Numbered from the stretch's first letter, positions 24,079 to 31,487 are shown. The stretch: DNA of 33,942 nucleotides from Amycolatopsis coloradensis (GCF_001953865.1 NZ_MQUQ01000030.1:1-33942), one strand, 5' to 3'. Program-made: numbers and translations. The notes: generated from the letters alone by a model not told the origin.

Positions 24079-24122
24079 TGATCATGATCACTTCTCGACC
24101 ACGCTCTGTACCGAGCGTGGTC
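24079..24122. repeat. Two adjacent palindromes after bioA
   Basis: TGATCATGATCA (24079-24090) is a perfect 12-bp palindrome. GACCACGCTC (24097-24106) pairs perfectly with GAGCGTGGTC (24113-24122) over a 6-nt loop. They lie between the bioA stop and the SulP-CA copy 2 promoter. The hairpin may terminate bioA transcription; the first could be a protein-binding site. Confidence 0.55.
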
Positions 24123-24175
24123 TCCCAGGTTTCCTGTGGCCACCGTCACACTCTTTAGGATGGATTTAGCCGTTT

Positions 24176-25456
24176 TTACGCTTTTTGCGCGGCCGCGACC
24201 ATTGCGGAAGTGATCGCGGCCAGGTCGTCCGCGCCGGAGATGTAGGGCGGCATCGTGTAGATCAGGTTCCGAAACGGCCGCAGCCAGACCCCGCCGGCCG
24301 TGAGGACCTCGGTCGCCACCGCCATGTCCACCGGATGGTCCAGTTCCACCACGCCGATGGCGCCGAGCACCCGGACGTCGGTGACCGAAGACAGCTCGCG
24401 AGCGGGTTCGAGCCCGGCTTTCAGCGCCGCCTCGATCCGCGGGACGTCGGACTTCCAGCCGCCTTCGGCGAGGATTCCCAGCGACGCGTTGGCCACCGCC
24501 GAGGCCAGCGGATTCGCCATGAACGTCGGGCCGTGTGCCAGCACCGGCAGTTCCCCGCGTGAGATGCCGTCCGCGATCCCCGGCGTGCACAACGTCGCCG
24601 CCATCGTGAGGTAACCGCCGGTCAGCGCCTTGCCGAGGCACAGAACGTCGGGCGTCACCCCGGCGTGTTCCGCGGCGAACATCGTGCCGGTGCGGCCGAA
24701 ACCGGTGGCGATCTCGTCGAAGATCAGCAGGACGCCGTTGGCCTCGGTGATCTCGCGCAGCGCGCGCAGGTACGCGGGCGGGTGGAACCGCATACCGCCG
24801 GCGCCCTGGACGACCGGCTCGACGATGACCGCGGCCAGTTCACCCGCGTGCCGCTCGATTTCGGCCGCGAGCAGGTCGAGGTAGGCCTGGTCCGGCTCGT
24901 CGCCGAAACCGCCGGGAGGCTTGGGCAGGAACAGCTGGTCCGGCAGGATCCCGCGCCAGAGCGAGTGCATCCCGCCCTCGGGGTCGCAGACGCTCATCGG
25001 GGTGAACGTGTCGCCGTGGTAGCCGCCGCGCCAGGTCATCAGGCGCCGCTTTTCCTTGCGCCCCACCGACTGCCAGTACTGCAGGCACATCTTGACGGCG
25101 ACCTCCACCGACACCGACCCGGAGTCGCACAGGAAGACGTGCCGCAGCCCGTCCGGGGCGAGGTCCACCAGGGTCTTCGCCAGCCTGATGGCCGGTTCGT
25201 GGGTGAGCCCGCCGAACATGACGTGGCTCATCCGGCGCGCCTGGTCGGCCAGCGCGGCGTCCAGCACCGGGTTCCGGTAGCCGTGGATCGCCGCCCACCA
25301 GGACGACATGCCGTCGACCAGTTCGCGGCCGTCGTCGAGGGTGAGCCGGACGCCACTCGCCTCGCGGACCAGGAGGGACTCGATCGGGCTCGGCATCGGC
25401 CCGTACGGGTGCCAGACGTGTTCCGCGTCGAGCGCGAGGAGTTCGGCGGCGTCCAT
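24176..25456 (-). CDS. bioA: Adenosylmethionine-8-amino-7-oxononanoate aminotransferase
   Basis: A class III PLP aminotransferase making 7,8-diaminopelargonate from KAPA with SAM as amino donor. 426 residues, normal. Family signatures: HVWHPYGPM and SSWWAAIHGYRNP at the N-terminus, CDSGSVSVEVAVKM, TWRGGYHGDTFTPMSV, IFDEIATGFGRTG (Asp247 binds the PLP pyridine) and LGKALTGG with the Schiff-base Lys276. GPTFMANPLA and WLRPFRNLIYTMPPY match BioA rather than other aminotransferases. TAGGGT ends 6 nt before the ATG, suggesting a leaderless mRNA. It is the first gene of the biotin locus, separated from bioD by two SulP-CA genes. Confidence 0.96.
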   Translation of the reverse strand: MDAAELLALDAEHVWHPYGPMPSPIESLLVREASGVRLTLDDGRELVDGMSSWWAAIHGYRNPVLDAALADQARRMSHVMFGGLTHEPAIRLAKTLVDLAPDGLRHVFLCDSGSVSVEVAVKMCLQYWQSVGRKEKRRLMTWRGGYHGDTFTPMSVCDPEGGMHSLWRGILPDQLFLPKPPGGFGDEPDQAYLDLLAAEIERHAGELAAVIVEPVVQGAGGMRFHPPAYLRALREITEANGVLLIFDEIATGFGRTGTMFAAEHAGVTPDVLCLGKALTGGYLTMAATLCTPGIADGISRGELPVLAHGPTFMANPLASAVANASLGILAEGGWKSDVPRIEAALKAGLEPARELSSVTDVRVLGAIGVVELDHPVDMAVATEVLTAGGVWLRPFRNLIYTMPPYISGADDLAAITSAMVAAAQKA

Positions 25457-25462
25457 GCCGCG

Positions 25463-25468
25463 ACCCTA
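25463..25468 (-). promoter_or_regulatory. -10 hexamer TAGGGT, bioA
   Basis: TAGGGT on the minus strand ends 6 nt before the bioA ATG, the same hexamer and spacing as at the CPT-like gene. AGGG might alternatively serve as a ribosome binding site. Confidence 0.4.
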
Positions 25469-25481
25469 CGACACGCCCTGC

Positions 25482-25724
25482 TCAGCGCAGCGGCACAGGG
25501 AGGGTTTCCAGGCCGTGCACGAGGGTGCTTTCCCACCGGCGCAAGATTTCCGGCTCGGCGCAGAGACGCAGCCACGGGAATCGGTCGAGCAGGCCCCGCA
25601 AGGCGATCTCGGCATCCAGCCGCGCGAGTGGGGCGCCGACGCGGTGGTGGATGCCGTGCCCGGACGCGAGCGGCCCATTCGCCGACCGTGCGACGTGCAG
25701 CCGGCGCGGAGCGCGGCCAGTCGC
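25482..25724 (-). pseudogene. 3' remnant of a cytochrome P450 gene
   Basis: An open stretch without a start codon, closed upstream by TGA at 25725-25727. It encodes the last ~75 residues of a P450: ARSANGPLASGHGIHHRVG, then APLARLDAEIALRGLL, DRFPWLRLC, EPEILRRWESTLVHGLETLP and a normal end, LPVPLR. The haem-ligand region should read FGHGxHxC; here Phe is Ser and the Cys codon is CGC (Arg) at 25641-25643. Without the thiolate ligand and the first ~330 residues it cannot be functional. Another frame just upstream shows weak P450-like residues (PERLAAL), hinting at frameshifts. It lies between bioA and a shortened SRPBCC gene. Confidence 0.85.
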
Positions 25725-25791
25725 TCAGGAGGGCGAACACGCTGTTCGCGATCTTCGGACATCCGCATCGGCCCGCTGACCAGCACGCTGG

Positions 25792-26121
25792 TCAGCGTTC
25801 GGCCAGCGCGGCCAGGGTCGAGTCGTGGTCCCAGTCCTTCGGCCGCCAGGTCAGCCGGAGTTTGTCGCCCTCGGCGCGGGCGCGGATCTCGCCCGTCGTC
25901 CCGTTCGCCGTCTCGTACGCCGCGCCCAGCTCATGGCCGAGTTCGGCGCCCGGACCGAGCCAGATCTCCGCACCCTCGCGTCCGACCAGGAAGTCCCACA
26001 CCTGCGCGCCGCTGTCCGGCACCGTTTGGGAAACGCCTGTCTGCCAACCACTTCCGGCGGTTTTGGCCACTGCTTTCGTCACCAGGCCATCATTCCGTCG
26101 GGTGTGCCGTGCGACAGTCAC
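25792..26121 (-). CDS. Shortened SRPBCC (AHSA1-like) protein, possibly decayed
   Basis: 109 residues resembling the N-terminal two-thirds of an SRPBCC/START-like domain: a helix-strand start (GWQTGVSQTVPDSGAQVWDFLVG), EIWLGPGAELG, a strand pair ending GEIRARAEG, then DKLRLTWRPKDWDHDSTLAALAER and stop. Usual members are about 150-170 residues and continue after ...ST with further strands and a long C-terminal helix, which are missing. The last residues (AALAER) could be the natural end joined by an internal deletion. Starts GTG 26121 and GTG 26082 are both possible; neither has a ribosome binding site. Divergent from the kinase-like gene by 25 bp. Confidence 0.55.
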   Translation of the reverse strand: MTVARHTRRNDGLVTKAVAKTAGSGWQTGVSQTVPDSGAQVWDFLVGREGAEIWLGPGAELGHELGAAYETANGTTGEIRARAEGDKLRLTWRPKDWDHDSTLAALAER

Positions 26122-26146
26122 CGGTGCGGGTGGAAGATCTCTTTCT

Positions 26147-26770
26147 GTGCGCTACCGTCCGATTTCTTCCGCTCTGCTGGTCTCCGAACTGACCGAACGC
26201 ATCACGGCGATCACCGGCCGCCGCCGGATCGCGGTCGCCGTCGACGGTGCCGCCGGTGCGACCGACACCACAGAACTCGCCGACGCCCTGGTCGATCCCC
26301 TGCGGGTCGCCGGTCACGCGGCGTTGCGAATCTCGGCGAACGACTTTCTGCGCCCCGCCTCGCTGCGCTTCGAACGCGGCAAGGAGGACCCGGACTCGCG
26401 CTACACGGACTGGCTCGACATCGGTGCCCTGCGCCGCGAAGTGCTCGACCCGCTCGCCGAGGACGGCAGCGGCCGGGTCCTCCCCTCGCTGTGGGACCCG
26501 GTCCGCGATCGCGCCACCCGCGCCGAACGCGTCGAAGTGCCCGAAGGCGGCGTCGTCCTGGTGGACGGTGAGTTCCTCTTCGGCGCGGGGCTCGCTTTCG
26601 ACCTGAGCGTGCACCTGTGGCTCTCGCCCGCCGCGCTCGAGCGGCGGGTGCCCGACGCCTGGGCGCTGCCCGCTTACGAGCGCTACGAACAGGAAGTGGA
26701 CCCGGTGGCGCTGTCCGACGTGGTGATCCGCGTCGACGACCCGAACCACCCGGCGCGCTACGAACCCTGA
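26147..26770 (+). CDS. Uridine kinase-like protein lacking the P-loop lysine
   Basis: 207 residues with the layout of actinobacterial uridine-kinase-like P-loop proteins: RRIAVAVDGAAGATDTTELADAL at about 26-48, NDFLRPASLRFERGKEDPDSRYTDWLDIGALRREVLDPL, then EVPEGGVVLVDGEFLF and a lid-like ERRVPDAWALPAYERYE. In relatives the first motif is DGxxAAGKT(T/S). Here the Lys position holds Asp and the preceding Gly is Thr (GATDTT), read directly from the codons at 26251-26280. Phosphate binding is thus doubtful, though the rest is intact. GTG start with GGAAG about 10 nt upstream. Converges on pimB with 6 bp between stops. Confidence 0.75.
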   Translation: MRYRPISSALLVSELTERITAITGRRRIAVAVDGAAGATDTTELADALVDPLRVAGHAALRISANDFLRPASLRFERGKEDPDSRYTDWLDIGALRREVLDPLAEDGSGRVLPSLWDPVRDRATRAERVEVPEGGVVLVDGEFLFGAGLAFDLSVHLWLSPAALERRVPDAWALPAYERYEQEVDPVALSDVVIRVDDPNHPARYEP

Positions 26771-26776
26771 CCGTGC

Positions 26777-27934
26777 TCAGCGCACCGCCGCGACCGGGTC
26801 GCCGTCGAGCAGGCCGGAAAGCCTGCTCGCCATGGTGTCCCATCGCCAGTCCGCGGCGACCCATTCGCGGCCGGCGGCCCCCATCCGCCGTGCCCGCACC
26901 GGATCGGCGAGCAACGCGGCCAGCGTCTCCCTCAGCTGCTGTTCGTCACGGCCGTCGACCACGTGCCCGGTGACCTCGTCCAGCACCGTTTCCGGCGCAC
27001 CGCCGGAATTTCCGGCGACGACCGGCAGCCCGGTCGCCGAAGCCTCCAGGTACACGATGCCGAGGCCCTCGACGTCGAGCCCTTTTCCGCGTGTCCGCGC
27101 GGGCATCGCGAAGACGTCACCCGCGTTGTAGTGGGCGGGCAACTCCTTCCACGGCACCGATCCGGTGATGACCACGTTGTCCTCGACCCCCAGCGCGCCG
27201 ACGAGCCCGTGGAGCGTCTTGCGATACGGGCCGCCGCCGACGAGCAGCAACGCCACGTCCGGGATCCGTTCGCGGAGTTCGGGCAGGATCTTGATCAGCA
27301 TGTCCTGGCCCTTGCGCGGCACCAGCCGCGAAACGCAGACGATCGTCGGACGGTCGCCGAGACCGTGCCGATCGCGGATTTCCTTGCCCGCGGCGGCATC
27401 CGGACGGTAAAGCTCGGTGTCGACACCGCACGGGAGCATTTCCAGCCCCGCCATCGGGCCGAAAGCGGCCGAAAACCGGGAGCGCGTGTATTTGCTGACG
27501 TAGGTGACCACGTCGACGGTGTCGCCGATCCGCCGCAACGCCTGCCGCGACCCGGGGAGCATCGACCAGCCGACCTCGTGGCCGTGCGTCGACGCCAGCA
27601 CGCGGCGGGCGCCCGCCGACCGCAGCGGATGCCCCAGCAAGGCGAGCGGCGCGGCGGCGCCGAACCAGACGGCCTCGCAGTCGCGGGCGCGCATGATCTC
27701 CTTGGCCCGCTTGAGAACGTCCGGTGTCGGCAGCATCAGGGACGTCGGATGGCGCACCACCTCGAACGGGGCGGCGGCGTCGAACTCGCCGTGCGAGCCG
27801 GTGCTCGATTCCCAGGACGGGGCGTAGACGACGAGGTCGTCCGCGGGCAGGCGGGTGGCCAGCGAGTTCAGATAGTTCTGGATACCGCCTGGCCGGGGCG
27901 GGAAGTCGTTGGTCACCAGCAGCGTCCTCAGCAC
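26777..27934 (-). CDS. pimB: PimB-type alpha-mannosyltransferase (GT4)
   Basis: 385 residues, very similar in pattern to mycobacterial PimB (Rv2188c): LLVTNDFPPRPGGIQNYL at the start, VWFGAAAPLALLG, VLASTHGHEVGWSMLPGSR, VVTYVSKYTRSRF, CGVDTELYRPD, TIVCVSRLVPRKGQDMLI, RTRGKGLDVEGLGIVYLEASATGLPVVAGNSGGAPE and AAGREWVAADWRWDTM. The enzyme adds the second mannose of phosphatidylinositol dimannoside (GDP-mannose donor) at the cytoplasmic membrane face. The GTG start lies 7 nt after TAGCCT, suggesting a leaderless mRNA. It lies downstream of an NlpC/P60 gene, an order also known from the M. tuberculosis genome. Confidence 0.92.
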   Translation of the reverse strand: MLRTLLVTNDFPPRPGGIQNYLNSLATRLPADDLVVYAPSWESSTGSHGEFDAAAPFEVVRHPTSLMLPTPDVLKRAKEIMRARDCEAVWFGAAAPLALLGHPLRSAGARRVLASTHGHEVGWSMLPGSRQALRRIGDTVDVVTYVSKYTRSRFSAAFGPMAGLEMLPCGVDTELYRPDAAAGKEIRDRHGLGDRPTIVCVSRLVPRKGQDMLIKILPELRERIPDVALLLVGGGPYRKTLHGLVGALGVEDNVVITGSVPWKELPAHYNAGDVFAMPARTRGKGLDVEGLGIVYLEASATGLPVVAGNSGGAPETVLDEVTGHVVDGRDEQQLRETLAALLADPVRARRMGAAGREWVAADWRWDTMASRLSGLLDGDPVAAVR

Positions 27935-27941
27935 CCCTGCA

Positions 27942-27947
27942 AGGCTA
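27942..27947 (-). promoter_or_regulatory. -10 hexamer TAGCCT, pimB
   Basis: TAGCCT on the minus strand ends 7 nt before the pimB GTG. It lies just beyond the terminator of the upstream NlpC/P60 gene, which supports separate transcription of pimB. Confidence 0.45.
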
Positions 27948-27965
27948 CTTGGCCCTCCGCACGCG

Positions 27966-28001
27966 AAAGGGGCGGCACCGCCTGCGCGGTACCGCCCCTT
28001 T
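27966..28001 (-). terminator. Terminator of the NlpC/P60 gene
   Basis: A 16-bp stem with one C-A mismatch (27966-27981 with 27986-28001) and a CTGC tetraloop, 12 bp beyond the NlpC/P60 stop. The GC-rich stem is bordered by AAAGGGG/CCCCTTT, giving T-residues on both exits. Confidence 0.85.
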
Positions 28002-28013
28002 TCTCGCTTTTCG

Positions 28014-29066
28014 TCAGGCCGTCGGGCGACGGGCTCCGACGTAGTTGTTCTGCAGCGGCGACACCTTGACGACGTCACCGGTGGTCGGCGCGTGCACCAT
28101 CATGCCGTTGCCGACGTACATGCCGACGTGCGAAACCGGCGAGTTGTAGAACACCAGGTCGCCCGGCTGGAGCTGCGAGCGCTGCACCGGGGCGCCGAAG
28201 GTGGACTGCTGACGGCTGGACCGCGGCAGGGTGACACCCGCCTGCTTGTACGCCCACAGCATCAGACCCGAGCAGTCGAACGACGACGGGCCGACGTCAC
28301 CCCAGCCGTAGGGGCTGCCGAGCTTGCTCTTCGCGGCCGCGAGGGCCGAAGCGGCGGCGGGACCCGGGGCGGGCAGGTTGGGGAACGCGCCGCCCTTGTC
28401 CTTCTGGGCGGCCTTGTCCGCGGTGCTCAGGTTGCCGCTGGCCCGCTGGATCTCCTGGAGCTGGCCGTCCAGCGTCTTCTTGCGCGCCTCGATGTCCGTC
28501 GTCAGCTTGGCGGCGGTGTCACGAGCGGCGGTTGCGGCGCCCTCGGCGTCCGCCGCCTGCTTCGCGGCGGCCGCGGCCTGGGCGACGGCGCCGCTCAGGT
28601 TGTTCAGGGCGGTGTTCTTGTTCGCGGCGAGGACCTCGAGCGCCGAGGAGCGCTCCAGGAAGTCCTGGGTCGACGCGCCCGACAGCAGCGACGACAGCTT
28701 GTTCAGCTGCACACCGCTGGTGAACGACGCACCGGCGAACTTGTTGACCTCGGCCTGGAACGTCTTCTCGTCTCCGGCCGCCTTGACACCGGTTTCCTTG
28801 GCGGCGGCGGCGTCCGAAGTGGCCTTGTCGAGCTCGCCCTGCTTCGCGGCGAGATCGTCCTTCGCCTTGAGGAGGTCTTCGTTTGCCTTCTCGGCCTGTG
28901 CCGCGAGGTCGCGGTACTTGGCGAGCGCTTCCGATCCGGAAGGGGGCTGTTGGGGGGCGGGGGCTGGGGCAGCAGTGGCGGCAGGCTGGGCGACCGTTAC
29001 GGCGGTGATCACCGCGGCCGCGGCCAAAGCTCCTGACACCACGCGCTTGACTGGATGCGACTGCAC
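28014..29066 (-). CDS. Secreted NlpC/P60 peptidoglycan endopeptidase with coiled-coil N-terminus
   Basis: 350 residues. A signal peptide (KRVVSGALAAAAVITAVTVA...ATAAPA) leads into a Pro-rich linker and about 170 residues of Ala/Lys/Glu-rich coiled coil, the usual autoinhibitory or localisation part of RipA-like enzymes. The C-terminal NlpC/P60 domain has YGWGDVGPSSFDCSGLM with catalytic Cys265, His313 (VSHVGMYVG) and His325 (VHAPTTG). It cleaves peptide stems of peptidoglycan outside the membrane. GTG 29066 is chosen from the signal peptide and AAAGGAG 12 nt upstream. A long non-coding leader precedes it. It lies upstream of pimB, as Rv2190c does near Rv2188c in M. tuberculosis. Confidence 0.92.
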   Translation of the reverse strand: MQSHPVKRVVSGALAAAAVITAVTVAQPAATAAPAPAPQQPPSGSEALAKYRDLAAQAEKANEDLLKAKDDLAAKQGELDKATSDAAAAKETGVKAAGDEKTFQAEVNKFAGASFTSGVQLNKLSSLLSGASTQDFLERSSALEVLAANKNTALNNLSGAVAQAAAAAKQAADAEGAATAARDTAAKLTTDIEARKKTLDGQLQEIQRASGNLSTADKAAQKDKGGAFPNLPAPGPAAASALAAAKSKLGSPYGWGDVGPSSFDCSGLMLWAYKQAGVTLPRSSRQQSTFGAPVQRSQLQPGDLVFYNSPVSHVGMYVGNGMMVHAPTTGDVVKVSPLQNNYVGARRPTA

Positions 29067-29511
29067 GGTCGCGCGTGTCTCCTTTGCTGTCGGCCACCGA
29101 CTCCGAAACCTGGGACGAAGAGGTCGGGGGCCCTCTTCCGCGAAGCCGCGTCGCCGACCGTGAGGCCCGCGCGGTTCCCCGCGTTCCCGCCTTGCGCCTG
29201 GCCGAGTGCTATCGCAACAGGTTTGGCGCACGGCTGGTTCTGGTGCAACTCCCCGACAAAGCTGCTTCAGTGGCGATCTCGTGTCGTCATCTGGCGACGA
29301 CTACCGGCCACGAGATCTCGGCCAGGTTACGAAACCACAGGCACCACGTCCACCATGGCAGGCATAAAAACTCTCCGTGATGCGCCGAAACACCATCGGA
29401 CCAGCATGAGCGGAAAGTTGTGACGGACGTTACATCCAGGGAGGGTCGTGACTACCTACCGTTCACCCGATCGGATCGACCACTCGCCGAATGCCACTGT
29501 CGTGGCGTGTC
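29067..29511 (-). other. 445-bp gene-free region before the NlpC/P60 gene
   Basis: No protein-coding signal. In the minus-strand RNA there are hairpins: GATCTCGTG with CACGAGATC (29275-29283, 29309-29317), and nearer the gene GAAGAGG with CCTCTTC (around 29114-29136). NlpC/P60 genes of actinomycetes often have c-di-AMP (ydaO) riboswitch leaders, but the conserved GGGTGAATC and CCCGTCAGCTAACC blocks were not found. It is therefore best called a long leader of unknown regulation. Confidence 0.5.
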
Positions 29512-29754
29512 TCAGGCCGACATTCGCCGCTCCTGACCGACGATTTCGACCATCCTGAGGCGCGGGACCATCCCGGCCTCCGCGAGTGCGTCGACCGCCT
29601 TCCGCTCGTCGGCGTCCCATTCGAGCGACGGCGGCGCCCCCAAAAGGACACTGACGACACAGTCATGACATGCGTCACCGCGGACCGCGCAGCGGTCGCA
29701 ATCGATGACGAGCGTCTCTATGTCCGCTATATCGGCGATGGCCTTGTCGTGCAT
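29512..29754 (-). CDS. Small four-cysteine protein (C-x2-C-x6-C-x2-C)
   Basis: 80 residues: a short acidic N-terminus, then DCDRCAVRGDACHDCVVSVLLG with Cys19, 22, 29 and 32 in C-x2-C-x6-C-x2-C spacing. This is suitable for a zinc knuckle or small iron-sulfur site. PPSLEWDADERKAVDALAEAGMVPRLRMV forms the helical C-terminus. I recall similar unnamed proteins in actinomycetes but know no function. ATG 29754 is clear: GAGGAG lies 6 nt upstream, and the longer upstream frame is not protein-like. The ribosome binding site lies at the foot of a hairpin (29763-29782). It lies between the NYN-domain gene and the NlpC/P60 gene on the same strand. Confidence 0.82.
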   Translation of the reverse strand: MHDKAIADIADIETLVIDCDRCAVRGDACHDCVVSVLLGAPPSLEWDADERKAVDALAEAGMVPRLRMVEIVGQERRMSA

Positions 29755-29762
29755 CTCGGGCT

Positions 29763-29782
29763 CCTCACTTTCAGTGGTGAGG
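29763..29782 (-). promoter_or_regulatory. Hairpin over the ribosome binding site of the four-Cys gene
   Basis: CCTCAC (29763-29768) pairs with GTGAGG (29777-29782), and the inner CACT/AGTG can extend it. On the minus-strand RNA the GAGG of the Shine-Dalgarno GAGGAG forms the 3' side of the stem, so folding could reduce translation. Confidence 0.35.
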
Positions 29783-30002
29783 TGCACATTAAGAGCGACC
29801 ACCGACAGTTTCGGGACCTCTCGGTACCTGCGCCCTGGTCGCCTGAGAACCGGATGTGACTCCGCTGCTGCCTGTAAGGGGTGAGCAGGGAAGCTTCGTG
29901 ACCGGTATGTCCCCGTGACGAATAGCTGCCTGACCGGCGAAATCTCGACTTCGCCTGGGCCCTGGCGCCTGATCAGAATCGCCACTCACGGCACCCGCAC
30001 CT

Positions 30003-31391
30003 TCACACCCGGCTGAGCCGCGACACCAGCACCGCCGAGGGCACCGGGTGCGCGCCCTTCCGCCGTACCGAATCCGCCACCGCCCGGTCCGTGCTGGCGA
30101 CCACCATCGGCCGCCCCGGCGGCTCGGCCGCGACCAGCGACCGGATGACGTCGTCCGCGAGCACGCCGCGTTCGGAGAACAGCACCCGCACCCCGCGCGG
30201 CACCGCCGCGGGCACGGAGAGCACACCGGCGCCGTCGAACACCACGGTCACCTCGGCGCCGGTCCGCGCGGCGAGCGCGGAAAGCTGGTGGATCAGCCGG
30301 TCGCGCTGGTCGGAGAGCACCAGCTCCGGGTACCCGGTCTTCGTGACGTTGTAGCCGTCGACGATCACGTGCACGTTGGGCAGCGCGAGATACCGGTCGA
30401 GCGCGGTGACGTCCTGGATCTTGCCGCCCGCCCCCAAGCCCGACGTCGCACCGCGGACCATGTCCGCCGGACGCTGGCCCCGCGCGCTCACCGAAAGTTC
30501 CCGGCGCAGCCCGCCGACGGCGCCCTCGATCGTGTCCAGCAGCAGCCCGAGCCGGACCTCGTCGGCCTGACGTGCCTCGCGCGCGGACTGACGGGCGATC
30601 TCAGCGTCCGTGACGGCCTTCTCCGCCCGCGCCCGCTCAGTGGCGACCCGCTGCCGCTCACGGTCCAACTGGGCCTTCAGCGCCTTGATCTCCTCGGCGC
30701 GCTCGGCACCGCCACTCTCCATCTGGGCGTGGACGTCGGCGACCGCGTCCTTGGCCTGACGAAGCTGGACACCTTGCTCTCGCAGTCGCTTCAACAGCTT
30801 CTCGACTTCGGCGTCACGTTCGCCCCGCGCGTTGCCGGCGATCTCTCTTGCCTCACGCAACTCTTCGCGGAGCTGGGCCAGTTCGGCCTCGAGCCGCTGG
30901 TTACGCGCCAACGCGGCGTCGCGTTCGGCACGCAACGCCGTTTCTTCGGCGTTCTTCGCCACCAGCCGGACCCGGCCCGCCGCGCCCGCCTCGCCCAGCA
31001 GCACGGCGGCGGCCGCGGCGGCGACGGAGTCGGGGGCGTTCGGATCGAGGGCGTCGGTGCGGTGGTCGCGCAGCCATTCGGTGACCGCGACCCGGAACTG
31101 CGACGACTCCCCCAGCGCGGCGATCAGCGCAGTCCCGCCGAGTTTCGCGCGTTTCGCCGGGGCGAACTTCGCGACCGGGCGCAGCTGCCTCGGCACGTCG
31201 GCGACCGGCAGCTTCCCGACGGCGGCGGCCGCCAGCTCGGCGATCCGCTCCCGCACGGTCTCCGGCAAGGCGGTCCAGCCCTCGGCCGGGACCTCCTCGG
31301 ACGGTTCCGGCCCACCTGACGACGCCACGACCCCCGAGGGGCCGCCAGTGGCGTCCTCGGGCAGTTCGGGCACTGCGGGCTGCGGCTGCAT
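30003..31391 (-). CDS. NYN-domain (PIN-like) protein with long coiled coil
   Basis: 462 residues in three parts. The N-terminal ~145 residues have a Pro/Ser/Glu-rich head and a helical domain (LPETVRERIAELAAAAVGKLP, FAPAKRAKLGGTALIAAL). Residues ~145-290 are a charged coiled coil (ERDAALARNQRLEAELAQL). The last ~125 are a NYN/YacP-like nuclease domain: NVHVIVDGYNVTKTGYPEL, TVVFDGAG, LADDVIRSLV and VVASTDRAVADSVRRKGA supply the acidic residues expected for metal-dependent RNA cleavage. Similar proteins are widespread in actinomycetes; an RNA substrate is likely but unknown. TACGCT ends 6 nt before the ATG; the intervening GGAG is too close to be a normal ribosome binding site. Divergent from the DnaQ fusion gene. 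Confidence 0.88.
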   Translation of the reverse strand: MQPQPAVPELPEDATGGPSGVVASSGGPEPSEEVPAEGWTALPETVRERIAELAAAAVGKLPVADVPRQLRPVAKFAPAKRAKLGGTALIAALGESSQFRVAVTEWLRDHRTDALDPNAPDSVAAAAAAVLLGEAGAAGRVRLVAKNAEETALRAERDAALARNQRLEAELAQLREELREAREIAGNARGERDAEVEKLLKRLREQGVQLRQAKDAVADVHAQMESGGAERAEEIKALKAQLDRERQRVATERARAEKAVTDAEIARQSAREARQADEVRLGLLLDTIEGAVGGLRRELSVSARGQRPADMVRGATSGLGAGGKIQDVTALDRYLALPNVHVIVDGYNVTKTGYPELVLSDQRDRLIHQLSALAARTGAEVTVVFDGAGVLSVPAAVPRGVRVLFSERGVLADDVIRSLVAAEPPGRPMVVASTDRAVADSVRRKGAHPVPSAVLVSRLSRV

Positions 31392-31397
31392 CGCTCC

Positions 31398-31403
31398 AGC
31401 GTA
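31398..31403 (-). promoter_or_regulatory. -10 hexamer TACGCT, NYN gene
   Basis: TACGCT on the minus strand ends 6 nt before the ATG at 31391, consistent with a leaderless transcript. Confidence 0.45.
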
Positions 31404-31473
31404 GGCCCCACCGGCCCGGGGCGCGCTCGATGGGACACCGTGCGCGGATCGCGAGATTGTCGGTGCCCACCCC

Positions 31474-31479
31474 TACTGT
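31474..31479 (+). promoter_or_regulatory. -10 hexamer TACTGT, DnaQ-GIY-YIG gene
   Basis: TACTGT ends 8 nt before ATG 31488, with no ribosome binding site in between, consistent with a leaderless mRNA. It lies 70 bp from the divergent NYN -10 element. Confidence 0.5.
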
Positions 31480-31487
31480 GCCCGATC

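Noticed and set aside
26777..28069. Long plus-strand frame (26963-28069) opposite pimB
   Set aside because: pimB matches the family over its full length; the opposite frame is low-complexity.
29067..29270. ydaO (c-di-AMP) riboswitch before the NlpC/P60 gene
   Set aside because: Only GCGGGGAACC-like bases are present; the GGGTGAATC and CCCGTCAGCTAACC blocks are missing. A covariance search would be decisive.
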